Shown here one piece after another: positions 5,606 to 6,159 of a stretch of DNA of 6,159 nt. Within the stretch, counting starts at the first letter, position 1. The number at the start of each line of letters is the position of its first letter. The notes under the pieces are model-generated. The model had not been told where the DNA came from. It saw only the letters and a program-made list of their open reading frames with translations, and made no database searches. The DNA is taken from assembly GCA_965662885.1 (NCBI GenBank), contig CBFIJI010000117.1, positions 1 through 6,159 of the forward strand, read 5' to 3'. The position numbers were made by a program, and so were the translations under genes. The DNA comes from CBFIJI01 sp965662885. GTDB taxonomy: Bacteria; Bacteroidota; Bacteroidia; Flavobacteriales; Flavobacteriaceae.

Positions 5606-6159
5606 CTAATTTACATCCCACCAAACTTTATTAGTAATTATTTTTGGTGTATTAGTGATTTTCTTAAGTTGCTCTGAGTTATTACTGATTTCAGAATTTG
5701 GATAAGGCAATTTTGTTGGAATTTGACTTTCTTCTGCTGCTGCTGGAGCTTTTAATTCAGGTTGGTCTAATCTTCTCCATTCTGCCCAAGCCTCTAATCC
5801 ATTCGTGTATAAAGCTATCCATTTTTGATACCCGATTGATTTTTTCCAATTTGTGGCATCATATGCCTGACTTGCAACATAAGTGTCAATTATAGATGTA
5901 TCTGTAATCCCCCAATGATTTAAAGATGCTTTGATCCCTTCATTGTACGCATTTGCTGCATTACCGTTTAAAATACCTCTCTGATATGCTTCTGCTAATA
6001 AGAACTGTACTTCCGCATGAGATACAATTGTACTTGGGGTTGTTGCCTTTCTAACGTCATCATTGGGTCTCGATGTGGTGTTTTTGAGTAAGGTTGCATC
6101 GTTATCACTCAGTCCATAGGGCATGCCTATGTACATACCCGTTGAACTTTTTTTGGCAT
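5606..6159 (-). CDS. SusD/RagB-like lipoprotein, C-terminal part (5' end outside the window)
   Basis: The frame is open to the window edge: 183 residues are visible, and codons upstream of the internal Met at 6136 read on as AKKSSTG, so that Met is not the start. Recognisable SusD_2-type C-terminal features are STIVSHAEVQFLLAEAYQRG, the NAANAYNEGIKASLNHWGI helix, WKKSIGYQKWIALYTNGLEA followed by WAEWRR, and a final LPYPNSEISNN. It ends in NKVWWDVN, echoing the DKVDWDN end of the downstream SusD-like protein, although the two differ elsewhere. As in the intact protein, the WRR motif lies before a proline-rich linker and the tyrosine-proline C-terminal element. It would be the lid of another SusC-type channel, presumably encoded just beyond the right edge. 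Its stop (5606-5608) is followed by a strong terminator. Confidence 0.92.
   Translation of the reverse strand, partial: AKKSSTGMYIGMPYGLSDNDATLLKNTTSRPNDDVRKATTPSTIVSHAEVQFLLAEAYQRGILNGNAANAYNEGIKASLNHWGITDTSIIDTYVASQAYDATNWKKSIGYQKWIALYTNGLEAWAEWRRLDQPELKAPAAAEESQIPTKLPYPNSEISNNSEQLKKITNTPKIITNKVWWDVN

Noticed and set aside
5400..5624. A 74-codon minus-strand frame between the partial SusD and susC
   Set aside because: It runs through the terminator hairpin and the susC leader, overlaps the SusD stop, and has low-complexity composition with no homology signal.
1..6159. Search for CRISPR arrays, insertion sequences, attachment sites and RNA genes
   Set aside because: No regularly spaced repeats, transposase-like protein, terminal inverted repeats or recognisable tRNA/rRNA sequence were seen. 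The direct leader repeats are explained by paralogous susC starts.

Overview
This AT-rich window looks like a piece of a Bacteroidota chromosome, most likely from a Flavobacteriaceae-type organism. The evidence is a SusC/SusD-type outer-membrane uptake pair, a CarboxypepD_reg-like N-terminal extension on the TonB-dependent receptor, flavobacterial signal peptides, and starts without an obvious Shine-Dalgarno. All recognisable genes lie on the minus strand, so transcription runs from right to left.

Layout in transcription order. (1) 6159-5606: the C-terminal part of a SusD/RagB-like lipoprotein, cut by the window edge and closed by a strong intrinsic terminator (5543-5574). (2) 5605-5352: a gene-free gap of about 250 bp. 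It holds that terminator, a 12-bp perfect palindrome (5460-5471) and an AT-rich leader. (3) 5351-2175: an intact 1058-residue SusC/RagA-family TonB-linked receptor. After 10 nt comes (4) 2164-842: an intact 440-residue SusD_2-type lipoprotein. The two are evidently one operon, and a palindromic terminator (778-808) closes it. (5) 680-116: a decayed third locus. It begins with a near copy of the susC leader, start codon and signal peptide. It then runs out of frame into the C-terminal part of an unrelated, probably surface-exposed protein, which carries a second frameshift. A hairpin at 69-100 ends it. The first about 40 bp may be the tail of a convergent plus-strand gene (weak).

How the genes work together. 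SusC would form the TonB-energised outer-membrane barrel and SusD the surface lipoprotein lid that captures ligand over it. The substrate cannot be read from this window: no hydrolase, sensor or transporter is visible. The upstream partial SusD belongs to the same SusD_2-type family, so the region appears to be a tandem array of separately terminated uptake loci.

The most interesting observation is the relic at 116-680. It looks like a SusC/SusD operon collapsed by an internal deletion, with the leader and signal peptide of a lost susC fused to the tail of what was probably its third gene. The surviving leader is about 93% identical to the live susC leader over 68 aligned positions and in the same orientation, so the intact susCD pair is flanked by direct repeats. 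I found no CRISPR array, insertion sequence, tRNA or rRNA, and no clearly new biological system.
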